From NCBI RefSeq assembly GCF_003605635.1, contig NZ_QMDW01000001.1:124001-188000 (forward strand): a stretch of DNA of 64,000 nucleotides. The letters run 5' to 3'. Below the pieces are notes generated by a model. That model did not search any database, was not told the origin of the DNA, and worked only from the letters and a program-made list of their open reading frames with translations. The position numbers and the translations under genes were made by a program. Shown piece after piece: positions 16,776 through 26,075 of the stretch. Numbering within the stretch: the stretch's first letter is position 1; each line of letters opens with the position of its first letter. The DNA is from Halonotius pteroides. Its GTDB lineage: Archaea; Halobacteriota; Halobacteria; Halobacteriales; Haloferacaceae.

Positions 16776-19121
16776 CTACCTGCTCACGGTGAACGTGTCA
16801 AGCCGCGTCTGGAGTTGGTTTGCTTGGGTGGCGAGTGATTCGGCGTTCGACGTTACCTGCGTTATCGAAGACGCCTGTTCGTCCGCTGCGGCTGAGGCAT
16901 CCTCCGCGGCCTGGGCGGTGGCTTCGCCAAGCTCAGCAACCTCCTCAATTATTGAGACAATCTCCTCGGTGCTGCTGGCCTGATCATCAACTGCACGGGT
17001 TATCTCCTGGACGCCGCTATCAGTGTCTTCGACGTTGTTCACCACATCGATAAACGCGTCAACCGCAGCATCCACCGACGCGGCTGTTTCTGCGATGTCA
17101 TCCTCGGTGTGTTGGATCTGGTCGACGGTTGTCGACGTCCGCGTCTGGACATCGTCGATACGCGCAGAGATATCGCTGACCGAGTCTTGGGTCTCCTCGG
17201 CCAGTTCTTTCACCTCGTCCGCAACGACAGCGAACCCATCGCCGGTGTCGGTTCCGTTGCCACCGCCAACCCGCGCTGCTTCGATATTGGCATTGAGCGC
17301 CAACATGTTCGTCTGTTCGGCGATATCGGAGATCAGCTCAACAATCTCATCGATCTGCTCCATCTGGTCGTTGAGCTGCTCAACAGCCGCGACAACCGAC
17401 GACATATCCGCCTGGATACGCTCCATCTCGTCTCTCGCTTGTTTGGCTGTCGCCTCGCCATCGACGCCGATCGCGGCGGTGTCCTCCGAGAGTTCGGCGA
17501 CAGTCTGTGCCTCCGCTGCGACCTCTTCGACGGTCGCCGACAGGTTGTTCATCTCACTGGAGACGCTGTCAAGCCGCTCACGCTGTTTGTCGGCGCGGGT
17601 TGTTGCGCCCTCGATCGACTCACTGACCACGTCACTGGCTTTCTTTACCTCTTTGGCACCGGTGGTGGCCTGTTGGCTCGCTGCCGCAACCTCCTGTGAG
17701 AAGTCCTGGATATCTGTGACCGTCGCCTCGATCTCATCAAGCATCGCGTTGAACGCTATGGCGATCTCGTTCATGGCGTCAGTATCCGTGTCTGACGGCA
17801 GTCGAACCGTGAGATCACCGTCAGCACACGCACTCATCAACTCGCTGTATTCCGCTGCGCGTGCTTCGAGCTGTTCACGCAGTTTCTGTGATTCATGGCC
17901 CTGTTGAATCCGATCCTGCAGTGAATCGTGCATGCTATCGAACGTCCCTTCCTCATGGAACAGGGCAGGTCGATACTGGGTTGTTTCGGCGACTTCACGG
18001 AGGTCACAGCCGACCGTCTCGGAGAGAAACGTCTCGTCGCGCTGTTGTTCCCCAAAAAATTCGAGATTATGCTGCCTGTCAGCCCTAGCAATCCGCATGT
18101 TGTGATTGACGTGGTGTGTCGCGCCGTCAAGGGTCACAGTACCCTCTGGGGCGTTGAACGTCAGCCCGCTTTCGAGCTGTTCGATCACCGCAGCTTGGTC
18201 GGTTGTGCCTGCCGCTTCGACAGCTTTTGCGTAGAGGTGTATCGAGACGTAGTTATTCTGTGCTTCCTGATTGATGTAGTCCGCATCCGGGAACATCTCA
18301 TAGAACCGCTCAACGAAGGCGGTGTTTTCCTGTGTCATGATCTCTTCCATGTAATTAATCCCAACATGGACGTCCGCAAACGCCGGTGGCTCGTATCGTT
18401 CATGCTCGAACGCCTGAGCCATCGCTGTCGACGTACCAACAGGGATCGAAAGCCCACGCTCGGCTTTCGCTCGGAAGAACTCCGCATGGTTGTCCCCAAC
18501 GAGCATCGACATAATCACATCAGGATCAGCAGCCTCGATCGTATCGATCAACGGCTCGAATGAGGTCTGTGAGAGGGGGGCAAACTCCCTGCCGATCACC
18601 GTCGCATCGTTCTCCGCTGCAAGGATATCCACCCAGTCAGCCGAAAGATGTCCGAAGTTGTAATCGGCGGCGATGGTGAAGATCTTCGGCCCGTACTCAG
18701 AGACGAGGTACGGAAGCACCGCGCCCAGTTGCTGGCGAGCGGTCGCACCCACAGGGAAGGTGTACCTATCACAGACACCGCCCTCGTACTGTGTCGTATA
18801 GAAGTAGAGCTGTCGGTGAGCGTTGATTAGCGGACGGACAACCTCTCTTTCCGAGGAGGCGTATCCAGCCCAGATCGCGTCTGGGTTCTCGTGTTCCAGG
18901 ATATCGGTGACCAACTGTCGGTATCGGTTGACATCGGATTGTGGATCCGGGTCGATGATCTCGATTTCACGGCCGAGAATTCCGCCGTTTTGATTTATTT
19001 CTTCGACCGCAAGATGGCTTGCTTGCCATTTGGAGGTGCCAAGTTCAGCGAACTTTCCTGAGCGGTTTTCGAGTACAGCGATTGTAATCGGATCATCTGA
19101 CTGCTGGGCCAGATTAAGCAT
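16776..19121 (-). CDS. Soluble chemotaxis transducer with amide-type ligand-binding domain
   Basis: 781-residue fusion. Residues about 1-380 are a periplasmic-binding-protein fold of the UrtA/FmdD/AmiC type (TIAVLENRSGKFAELGTSKWQASHLAVEEIN; TTQYEGGVCDRYTFPVGATARQQ). A HAMP-like linker follows (ADGDLTVRLPSDTDTDAMNEIAIAFNAML). The rest is a methyl-accepting signalling domain with the hairpin tip EQTNMLALNANIEAA near residue 600 and GFAVVADEVKELAEE. I see no signal peptide and no transmembrane segment, so it should work inside the cell, like the cytoplasmic amide sensor AmiC. It would pass binding of an amide or branched-chain ligand to CheA. No che genes lie nearby. Confidence 0.88.
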   Translation of the reverse strand: MLNLAQQSDDPITIAVLENRSGKFAELGTSKWQASHLAVEEINQNGGILGREIEIIDPDPQSDVNRYRQLVTDILEHENPDAIWAGYASSEREVVRPLINAHRQLYFYTTQYEGGVCDRYTFPVGATARQQLGAVLPYLVSEYGPKIFTIAADYNFGHLSADWVDILAAENDATVIGREFAPLSQTSFEPLIDTIEAADPDVIMSMLVGDNHAEFFRAKAERGLSIPVGTSTAMAQAFEHERYEPPAFADVHVGINYMEEIMTQENTAFVERFYEMFPDADYINQEAQNNYVSIHLYAKAVEAAGTTDQAAVIEQLESGLTFNAPEGTVTLDGATHHVNHNMRIARADRQHNLEFFGEQQRDETFLSETVGCDLREVAETTQYRPALFHEEGTFDSMHDSLQDRIQQGHESQKLREQLEARAAEYSELMSACADGDLTVRLPSDTDTDAMNEIAIAFNAMLDEIEATVTDIQDFSQEVAAASQQATTGAKEVKKASDVVSESIEGATTRADKQRERLDSVSSEMNNLSATVEEVAAEAQTVAELSEDTAAIGVDGEATAKQARDEMERIQADMSSVVAAVEQLNDQMEQIDEIVELISDIAEQTNMLALNANIEAARVGGGNGTDTGDGFAVVADEVKELAEETQDSVSDISARIDDVQTRTSTTVDQIQHTEDDIAETAASVDAAVDAFIDVVNNVEDTDSGVQEITRAVDDQASSTEEIVSIIEEVAELGEATAQAAEDASAAADEQASSITQVTSNAESLATQANQLQTRLDTFTVSR

Positions 19122-19552
19122 CTATCTCGCTGGCTCCGTTAGAAAGCGTCTTCAAACCAGTTCCAACCACATCACAAACAGTCTGAAAGGGGGTGATCCT
19201 GTGCACCTGTGCTGACAGTCTCTTTGCTGATCGCATATTTTCTAGTGAGATATTATACCATATATCCATTCTGGTTCGCGCAATGAGTACTGTAATCATA
19301 TATTAATGCGCGTTTATTGATTTTTGTTGCTTTTGGGATCGTATAATAAAGCTACGCGAGTCAAACAGCGGCGTCAAACTCACATTCGTTCCGGCGAGCG
19401 GTGAGAATCCCAGCCCTCAATTGACGGTCACATGTGTTGGTCGATCACCAGTCGCCTGTCGCCACACAGACAGGTCGTTGTGTCGCCAACAGCGGTAGCA
19501 TGGAAATGGCTATCTACCAACAGGAACTAGTTGTCACAACAACCGAGCATCG
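19122..19552. other. Intergenic region between divergent transducer and KptA genes
   Basis: No gene found. An AT-rich block at about 19,230-19,365 contains several TATA-like tracts (ATATTATACC, CATATATTAA, GTATAATAAA) that could serve both divergent genes. The GC-rich remainder up to 19,552 shows no clear motif. Confidence 0.5.
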
Positions 19553-20179
19553 ATGAACGATATTCGTCGCTGTGACATCCACGGATACGTTACGGCCAAG
19601 CGGTGCCCCACCTGCGGTAACTCTGGCAGCCACATCATCGATGGATCGACCCGACGACAGGTATCGACGTTCCTCAGTGGCGCGTTGCGGCACTTCCCGG
19701 ACGATGCCGGGCTTGCCCTCGACGAAGCCGGCTGGACGGCCCTCGACAGCGTCGTCGACCGCGCCGGCGAGACGTACGGCATCGACCGCGAGGCGGTCAT
19801 CGGGGTCATTCAAACCGACCCAAAGGGTCGCTTCGAGGTCGACGGCGAACGGGTGCGGGCGGCCTACGGCCACTCGATCGCCGTCGATCTGGACGCCGAC
19901 AACACGCCGGTTCCCGACACGCTGTATCACGGCACCTCGCCGGACGCGCTGGAATCGATCCGCGAGGAAGGCCTCAAACCGATGAGTAGACAGCACGTCC
20001 ACCTCAGTGACTCGGTTGGCGACGCTCACGACGTCGGGAGCCGCCATGCGGCCGACCCTGTGATCCTCCAGGTTGACGCCGCGGCGATGCAAACTGCTGG
20101 GCACACGATCACGAAACGCGGGCGGGCCGTCTATACGACAGACCACGTCCCGCCGGCGTATCTGACTGCAGCCGACTGA
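19553..20179 (+). CDS. kptA: RNA 2'-phosphotransferase Tpt1/KptA
   Basis: 208-residue enzyme that removes an internal 2'-phosphate from RNA by transfer to NAD, giving ADP-ribose cyclic phosphate. An N-terminal zinc ribbon (CDIHGYVTAKRCPTCG) precedes the family core: VSTFLSGALRHFP, GRFEVDGERVRAAYGHS, LYHGTSPDALESIREEGLKPMSRQHVHLS and the NAD-binding end AVYTTDHVPPAYL. The catalytic Arg-His-Arg-Arg set is represented in these motifs. Such enzymes process splice junctions left by fungal-type ligation; archaea ligate tRNAs differently, so the archaeal substrate remains open. Confidence 0.94.
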   Translation: MNDIRRCDIHGYVTAKRCPTCGNSGSHIIDGSTRRQVSTFLSGALRHFPDDAGLALDEAGWTALDSVVDRAGETYGIDREAVIGVIQTDPKGRFEVDGERVRAAYGHSIAVDLDADNTPVPDTLYHGTSPDALESIREEGLKPMSRQHVHLSDSVGDAHDVGSRHAADPVILQVDAAAMQTAGHTITKRGRAVYTTDHVPPAYLTAAD

Positions 20180-20188
20180 CCGTTCCGT

Positions 20189-21772
20189 TCAGTCGTGCCG
20201 AAAGCAACGCATTCCGGTGAAGGCCATCGCCATCCCGTGGTCGTCGGCGGCCTCAATCACATCCTCGTCGTTGACGGATCCGCCTGGCTGGATCACGGCC
20301 TCGATGCCGGCCTCGGCGGCAGCGTCGATCCCGTCCGGGAACGGGAAGAACGCGTCGGAGGCCATAACAGCGCCCTTGGACGATTTGCCGTCGGCGTCGC
20401 GTTCGGCTTTCTTCGCGGCGAGTTCGACGGCGTCAACGCGGGAGACCTGCCCGACGCCGAGGCCGACTGTTTCGGTACCGGTGGCAAAGGCGATCCCGTT
20501 GGATTTGACGTGTTTGAGCGTTTGCCAAGCGAAGGACATTGTTTCGAGTTCGTCGTCGGTCGGCTCGCGCTCGGTGACAACCTCAAACGCCTCGGGATCT
20601 GGCGAGCCAAGATCGCGCTCCTGAACGAGTCGCCCGCCGACGATGGGTTTCTCGGTCATCGTCTCGGAAATCTCGTCGAGTTCGCCAACATCGAGAACTC
20701 GGAGATTGTCTTTTTCTGTCAGCACATCAAGGGCGGCCTCGGTGTAGCCGGGCGCGATGACGACTTCCTTGAAGGAGTCAACGACCTGTTCGGCGGTTTC
20801 GGCGTCACACTCGCGGTTGAGCGCGACGACGCCGCCGAACGCACTTTTTGCGTCGGTTCGCAGCGCGCGGTCGTAGGCGTCAGCCAGCGACTCGGCGACC
20901 GCACAGCCGGCGGGGTTGGTATGTTTGATGACGGCAGCGGCGGGCTCGTCAAACTCCTTGATCAGGTTGAGCGCGCCGTCGGCGTCGTTGTAGTTGTTAT
21001 ACGAGAGCTCTTTCGCCCCCTCATTGCGTTGCGGCGCGGAGACGACGTTGGCCTCCTCGCAGGTGCCGTCGGCGTACACCGCGCCGTCCTGATGGGGGTT
21101 TTCGCCGTAGCGTAAGGTGTCAGCGAGGTCGTCGTCGATGAGTCGGCGCTGTGGGAAGTCCCCACCGGTGTCGCCGTCGATTTCGACGGTTTCTGCCTCG
21201 TGGTCGACGCTCACACGATTCTCGGCGAACCACCGCACGGCTCGCGGATAGGCGGTGAACTCGCCGTCGTAGAGCACCCGCTGTTTGAGGTCGTCGGTGT
21301 CGTCGTCCTCGTAGACTGGCACCGCCTCTTGGGTGACGATCGGGCCGGCATCAACCTCCTCGGTGACGACGTGAACGGTACAGCCGGTCATCCGCACGCC
21401 GGCGTCAAGCACCTGCTCGTGGGCGTCCCTCCCGGGGAACGCCGGCAACAACGAGGGATGGACGTTGAGCGTCGTCGGGGCGTTGTCAATGAACTCGTCG
21501 GTGAGCACCCGCATATAGCCGTCAAGACAGACAAGATCGAAATCGTACCCCTCCAACGTGTCGAGAATACGTGTTTCGTGTGACTCACGGGATTCACCCT
21601 CCTCGCGGGCAACGACTTCGGTTGGAATACCCCGCTCGGCGGCTTCCTCCAGTATGGGCGCGCCATCCTCGTTTGTCAGGACGATAGCCAACTCCGCACC
21701 GCCCGGTGTGCGGTCAGCGATATGCAACAGATTTCGGCCGCGATTACTCGCTACGCCGGCGATTTTCACCAT
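20189..21772 (-). CDS. Fused PurN-PurH: GAR transformylase and AICAR transformylase
   Basis: 527-residue two-domain enzyme of purine synthesis. Residues 1 to about 185 form a PurN-type formyltransferase, with TTLNVHPSLLPAFPG and the later DAGPI holding the Asn, His and Asp of the active site. Residues about 195-527 are the AICAR transformylase part of PurH (RYGENPHQ, KHTNPAGCAVAES, AKSAFGGVVALNRE, AFFPFPDGID). The IMP cyclohydrolase domain that normally precedes it in bacteria is absent, in line with archaeal PurO doing that step. Start ATG at 21,772 (MVKIAGVASNRG). The gene diverges from purB with 123 bases between starts. This fusion is known in haloarchaea. Confidence 0.92.
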   Translation of the reverse strand: MVKIAGVASNRGRNLLHIADRTPGGAELAIVLTNEDGAPILEEAAERGIPTEVVAREEGESRESHETRILDTLEGYDFDLVCLDGYMRVLTDEFIDNAPTTLNVHPSLLPAFPGRDAHEQVLDAGVRMTGCTVHVVTEEVDAGPIVTQEAVPVYEDDDTDDLKQRVLYDGEFTAYPRAVRWFAENRVSVDHEAETVEIDGDTGGDFPQRRLIDDDLADTLRYGENPHQDGAVYADGTCEEANVVSAPQRNEGAKELSYNNYNDADGALNLIKEFDEPAAAVIKHTNPAGCAVAESLADAYDRALRTDAKSAFGGVVALNRECDAETAEQVVDSFKEVVIAPGYTEAALDVLTEKDNLRVLDVGELDEISETMTEKPIVGGRLVQERDLGSPDPEAFEVVTEREPTDDELETMSFAWQTLKHVKSNGIAFATGTETVGLGVGQVSRVDAVELAAKKAERDADGKSSKGAVMASDAFFPFPDGIDAAAEAGIEAVIQPGGSVNDEDVIEAADDHGMAMAFTGMRCFRHD

Positions 21773-21895
21773 ACCGATGGGTATCCGGGCGAGCGAAAAA
21801 CCGTTGCGGTCGGCCGCCGGGGGCGTCTGCTGGCAACTCATCAGCAGTCTGTGGCCATCGACATGCTTTTGCAACTGCCACGGGCACCGTCGGCT

Positions 21896-23308
21896 ATGAG
21901 CGACCTCTCGCGTAGCGACCCGCTGGCGGCGGTCTCGCCGCTTGACGGGCGGTATAGCCGCCGGACAGCCCCCCTCTCGCCGTACGCGGGTGAATCCGGA
22001 CTCATGCGGGCTCGCGTCCGCGTCGAAGCCGAGTACCTGCTCGCGTTGGCCGACGTTGCCGCCGTTGAGCTTGATCTCACCACAGATGAGCGGACAACGA
22101 TCCGTGCGACCTACGAGGAGTTCGACGCCGCCGATGCCGAACTAATCAAAGAACTCGAAGTCGACGGCGCGGCGGGCTACAACGCGACCAACCACGACGT
22201 GAAAGCCGTCGAGTATTTCCTTCGCGTTCGGCTCAGCGAGGCCGACGCAATCAACGACGCCGAACGGCTCTATCCGTGGCTTCACTTCGGGCTCACCAGC
22301 GAGGATGTGAACAACCTCGCCCACCGACTGTTGGTCAAACCCGCTGTCGAGGATGTCTTGCTGCCCGAACTCCGCGAGATTCGCGACAAACTCACCGACC
22401 TCGCCCACGAACACCGAGACCTCCCGATGCTTGCTCGTACCCACGGCCAGCCGGCGACGCCGACGACGTTCGGCAAGGAAATGGCCGTCTACGCAGCCCG
22501 ACTCGGCAAGACGATGGCACGACTCACACACGCCAGCGACGACCTCTCGGGGAAGCTCGCCGGAGCCTCAGGCACCTATGCCGCCCACCACGCCGCGTTC
22601 CCCGATGTCGACTGGCAGGCGTTTTCGGCGTCGTTCGTCACCGATCTCGGTCTCAACCACACCGCGCTGGCGACACAGATCAACCCCTGTGACGATCTGG
22701 CCGCAGTGTTCGATGCGGTTCGCGGCGTCAACAACGTCCTCATCGATCTTGATCAGGATATGTGGCTCTACATCTCGGATCGTTACCTCGGCCAACAGAC
22801 CGTCGACGGTGAAACCGGATCGTCGACGATGCCACACAAGGTCAATCCCATCGACTTCGAAAACAGCGAGGGCAACCTCTCGAAGGCGAACGCGGATCTC
22901 ACCTTCCTCGCGGACTACGTGACAACCTCACGGCTCCAGCGTGACCTCTCGGATTCAACGGTCAAACGCAACGTTGGCGCGGCCTTCGGCCACTGCCTGA
23001 TCGCATACAACAAGGCGCAGACCGGCCTTGGCAAGATCGTCCCCAACGAGCAGGTCATGACTGACGATCTTGAATCGACACCCGAGATCATCGGGGAGGC
23101 TGTCCAGACGATCCTCCGGCGGGAGGGGGATACCGACGCCTACGAGCGCGTGAAGGAACTCACTCGCGGCACGCAGGTCACGATCGAGGACTTTTATGAC
23201 CTCTTCGACTCACTTGATGTTGCGGAGTCAGTTCGTAAGGAGCTGTTGGCGTTGACGCCGGCCGGCTACACTGGCGTTGCCAGCGACCTTGCAGAACGTC
23301 CGGAGTAA
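21896..23308 (+). CDS. purB: Adenylosuccinate lyase
   Basis: 470-residue enzyme that releases fumarate from SAICAR and from adenylosuccinate, acting twice in purine synthesis. The start ATG at 21,896 gives MSDLSRSDPLAAVSPLDGRYSRRTAPL. Visible motifs are ATNHDVKAVEYF, FGLTSEDVNNLA, ARTHGQPATPTTFGKE and the signature GSSTMPHKVNPIDFENSEGN. It diverges from the PurN-PurH fusion, so a common control of the pair is likely. Confidence 0.96.
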   Translation: MSDLSRSDPLAAVSPLDGRYSRRTAPLSPYAGESGLMRARVRVEAEYLLALADVAAVELDLTTDERTTIRATYEEFDAADAELIKELEVDGAAGYNATNHDVKAVEYFLRVRLSEADAINDAERLYPWLHFGLTSEDVNNLAHRLLVKPAVEDVLLPELREIRDKLTDLAHEHRDLPMLARTHGQPATPTTFGKEMAVYAARLGKTMARLTHASDDLSGKLAGASGTYAAHHAAFPDVDWQAFSASFVTDLGLNHTALATQINPCDDLAAVFDAVRGVNNVLIDLDQDMWLYISDRYLGQQTVDGETGSSTMPHKVNPIDFENSEGNLSKANADLTFLADYVTTSRLQRDLSDSTVKRNVGAAFGHCLIAYNKAQTGLGKIVPNEQVMTDDLESTPEIIGEAVQTILRREGDTDAYERVKELTRGTQVTIEDFYDLFDSLDVAESVRKELLALTPAGYTGVASDLAERPE

Positions 23309-23328
23309 GCAGTGAGCGCGCTGCGGTC

Positions 23329-24123
23329 TCAGGGGTGGTGAGCGTGGGCAACAACAACCGGCGAGTCAGCATCCTGTTGTACATCGGTTGAGGTCGAACC
23401 AAAGACAAACCGCTCTAACGGGCCGACCGTCGGCGCACCCATTACCGTCAGGTCGTAGTACTCCGACTGTTCGATAATGGCGTCGGCCGCCGACGCTGCC
23501 TCATAGAGCCACGTGTCGACGTTCTCAAACTCGCCCAGCGCGGTCGCCGCCGTGGCAAGGATCTGGTCGCCGCGCTCACGACTCGCTGTTCCCGCAGTTT
23601 CGACAACGTGGAAGAGATCAACCGCGGCGTCGTTGGCGGCGGCGACCGCCCGCGCGGCCTCGACCGCCAACTGGCTGTGACGGCCGCCGGCGATCGGCAC
23701 AAGAATCGACGCCAACGTTTCGACATCGCCGCGGTCGTCAACGGTAACGACATCCGTTCGGTCGGCCAACCGCTCGGCTGCGGTTCCGCGGAGTCCAGAC
23801 AGCAAGGATGGCCTTGAGTCGCGTTCGACGACGAGTGCTGAGGGGTTTCGCCGGTTGACTGCGGGTTCAATGTCGGCCGCCGCGGCGATGGCGGTGGTCG
23901 GCTGGCTGTATGCATCGCGGTGATCCGGTGGCAGTTGGGTGTCACCAGCCGGTGTTGCGGTGGTCGACTCCGCAAGGAGCAACTCAGCGTCCCGGACGGT
24001 CGCCATGGCGTGTCCCACCATCGCGCCACGCCGTGCGGCTGTCGTGTCGGCGATGTGGCCGACGAGACATGGCCCGTGGCCCTCAGTTGTCGACGTTACC
24101 CCGGCGTCGTTGACCGCAGTCAT
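23329..24123 (-). CDS. Universal stress protein, tandem-domain form
   Basis: 264-residue protein with two UspA-like halves. The C-terminal half (ILVPIAGGRHSQLAVEAARAVAAANDAAVDLFHVV ... YYDLTVMGAPTVGPLERFVFGSTSTDVQQ) keeps the nucleotide-binding G-x-G signature in altered form. The N-terminal half (GPCLVGHIADTTAARRGAMVGHAMATVRDAELLLAES) is divergent. A TATA box stands about 25-33 bases ahead of the ATG. The C terminus is histidine-rich (HAHHP). The role in stress is inferred from the family only. Confidence 0.8.
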   Translation of the reverse strand: MTAVNDAGVTSTTEGHGPCLVGHIADTTAARRGAMVGHAMATVRDAELLLAESTTATPAGDTQLPPDHRDAYSQPTTAIAAAADIEPAVNRRNPSALVVERDSRPSLLSGLRGTAAERLADRTDVVTVDDRGDVETLASILVPIAGGRHSQLAVEAARAVAAANDAAVDLFHVVETAGTASRERGDQILATAATALGEFENVDTWLYEAASAADAIIEQSEYYDLTVMGAPTVGPLERFVFGSTSTDVQQDADSPVVVAHAHHP

Positions 24124-24147
24124 AGCCAGTATTGCTGTCTACTCGGA

Positions 24148-24156
24148 TATAAATTC
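24148..24156 (-). promoter_or_regulatory. TATA box of the tandem Usp gene
   Basis: Minus-strand AATTTATATC is 25-33 bases before the ATG at 24,123, fitting a leaderless transcript. Confidence 0.65.
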
Positions 24157-24245
24157 CACTGACCGTTTACGAGAAATGATGATCTGCTAATATGATTCAG
24201 GGGTTGCGTATCGGTCAGTTTTTGTCGGTGATAGCTTGAAAATGA

Positions 24246-24266
24246 CTGTTTTGACTACCAAAACAG
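24246..24266 (-). terminator. Hairpin behind elp3, probable terminator
   Basis: A perfect 8-bp inverted repeat CTGTTTTG/CAAAACAG with a five-base loop lies 13 bases after the Elp3 stop on the minus strand and is followed by a T-rich run (TCATTTTC). Position and shape suit transcript termination. Confidence 0.5.
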
Positions 24267-24279
24267 AGACCATGTCCTT

Positions 24280-25956
24280 CTACAGCCATCTGCTCACGTA
24301 TGGGCCATCCTGTGTGTAGCCCAACTTCTCGCGGTAGTACTGCCGAACGCCGATCCCGGAGATCACGCTGAGCTTGCCGAAACCGGCATCGCGGGCGAGT
24401 TCCTCGGCCGTTTCGAGTAGCCGGCGGCCGTAGCCGCGGTGTTGCCAGTCGGCCTCCCCAGCGGCTTCGCCGATACCGGCCTCGCTGCCGTAGACGTGGA
24501 GCTCGCGGACGATCGCTGCGTTCTGTAGTTCGCGTCGTACCGGGTCGTTTGGGAATCGGAGTCGACAGAAGCCGATCAGGAGGTCTTGTTCGGTATCCTC
24601 GTAGCTAATGAAGTGCTCGGTGCCGCCACAGGCCTCGTAGGTCAGTACGTCGCGTTCGATGTCGTCGGCGTTGGGGTCGGCCTCGTTCATCCCGACCTCA
24701 CGGGCGCGAATATCTCGGCACTCGATGCCGTTGTCGTCGGCGTACTGCTGGGCCAACTGCCGGAGGTTCGACTTCCAGACACCGGCATCGATGAAGTCCG
24801 CAGGGATATCACGCTGGACGCGTTGGAGGCGAGTGTATTTCGGGATCATCCCCATAATTTCGCCGATGAGTTCGGCGGCTTCCTCGTTTTGCAGCGGCTC
24901 GTACTCGCCGCGTCGCCACATGTCGTAGGTAAGCGTATCACGAACGACAATGGTGGGGTAGATCTTGAGATAGTCCGGCTTGTAATCCGAATTCGAGAAC
25001 AACTGCCGGAAGTCTTCCAGACACATCTCCTTGGTCATCCCGGGCTGGCCGGGCATCATGTGGAAGCCAACTTTGAAGCCCGAATCCCGAAGCCGGCGGT
25101 TGGCGTCGATCGAGGCTTGGTTGCCGTGGCCGCGGTGCATTTCCCTATTTATTCGCTCGTAGGTCGTCTGGACGCCGACCTCAACTTTCGTGCCGCCGAG
25201 ATCAAGCATACGGTCGATCTGCTCAGGGTCACACCAGTCGGGTTTGGTCTCGAAGGTGGTGCCGATGTTGCGGATCTCGTTTTTCTCGTTTTCGGCGATC
25301 ACATCCTCCAGATACTCAAACTCGTATTCCGCCGGGTCTTGGGCGAAGCTTTCACCCTCGGCGGCGGCGGGGTCGCTGTCGAGGTCGTAGTCGTTGAGCG
25401 CCTGTAAGGCGCGCTTGACAAACCACTCCTGGTAGTCATGGCTGCGGGCGGTCATCGTCCCGCCCATGATGATGAGTTCAACCTTGTCGACCGGGTGGCC
25501 GATCGTTCGCAACTGGTGGAGTCGCAGCGTGACCTGTCCGTAGGGGTCGTAGTCGTTCTGCTCGCCGCGGGCGGCCGCGGGCTCGTGGCCGGTGTAGCTC
25601 TGTGCGGAGTCGAACTCGCTGGCGGGGCCGCCGGGACAGTAGAGACACTTTCCGTGGGGACACATATGCGGGGAGGTCATGACCGCTACCGGCGAAACGC
25701 CGGAGGCCGTGCGTACCGGTTTGCGCTTGACGACAGCCTTGACCGTATCGCGGTGTTCCTGTGGGGCGTAGGACAGCAGCTCCGTGTTTTTTGGCACTTT
25801 CGGCGAGGAGTACGTAGCACAGACATCGAGCTTCGCGGATTCAAGATCGTCACGCTCGATCTCACCGTCGATGATACCGTCGACGAGCTCCTCGCAGGCC
25901 TGTTGGAACGCCACGGATTCCTCGGTGGTCTCGCCGTCGGCGAGTTCAGAGCTCAC
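24280..25956 (-). CDS. Elp3-type tRNA wobble-uridine carboxymethyl transferase
   Basis: 558-residue radical-SAM and acetyltransferase fusion that starts cm5U-type modification at tRNA position 34. Start GTG at 25,956 (MSSELADGE); a longer upstream reading is basic and unlike a haloarchaeal protein. The radical-SAM cluster motif is MCPHGKCLYCPGGP, followed by IIMGGTMTAR and GVQTTYERINREMHRGH. The C-terminal GNAT domain (GFCRLRFP ... ELHVYGSEAGIGEAAGEADWQHRGYGRRLLETAEELARDAGF) binds acetyl-CoA. In archaea Elp3 acts alone, without the other Elongator subunits. A Trm9-like methylase is encoded 11 kb away. Confidence 0.95.
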   Translation of the reverse strand: MSSELADGETTEESVAFQQACEELVDGIIDGEIERDDLESAKLDVCATYSSPKVPKNTELLSYAPQEHRDTVKAVVKRKPVRTASGVSPVAVMTSPHMCPHGKCLYCPGGPASEFDSAQSYTGHEPAAARGEQNDYDPYGQVTLRLHQLRTIGHPVDKVELIIMGGTMTARSHDYQEWFVKRALQALNDYDLDSDPAAAEGESFAQDPAEYEFEYLEDVIAENEKNEIRNIGTTFETKPDWCDPEQIDRMLDLGGTKVEVGVQTTYERINREMHRGHGNQASIDANRRLRDSGFKVGFHMMPGQPGMTKEMCLEDFRQLFSNSDYKPDYLKIYPTIVVRDTLTYDMWRRGEYEPLQNEEAAELIGEIMGMIPKYTRLQRVQRDIPADFIDAGVWKSNLRQLAQQYADDNGIECRDIRAREVGMNEADPNADDIERDVLTYEACGGTEHFISYEDTEQDLLIGFCRLRFPNDPVRRELQNAAIVRELHVYGSEAGIGEAAGEADWQHRGYGRRLLETAEELARDAGFGKLSVISGIGVRQYYREKLGYTQDGPYVSRWL

Positions 25957-26075
25957 GGCAACACCTCCGATCGAACGGGTCGCATTACTGTGTGGTGGTT
26001 GCGTTTCGCGGTTAAGCGTGTCGCTCGACGGTCTCACTCGCTTAGATCCCCACACCGACAATGGCGCGGTGTCGC

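Noticed and set aside
20195-21115. A 306-codon plus-strand frame
   Set aside because: Antisense to PurN-PurH, with no family features.
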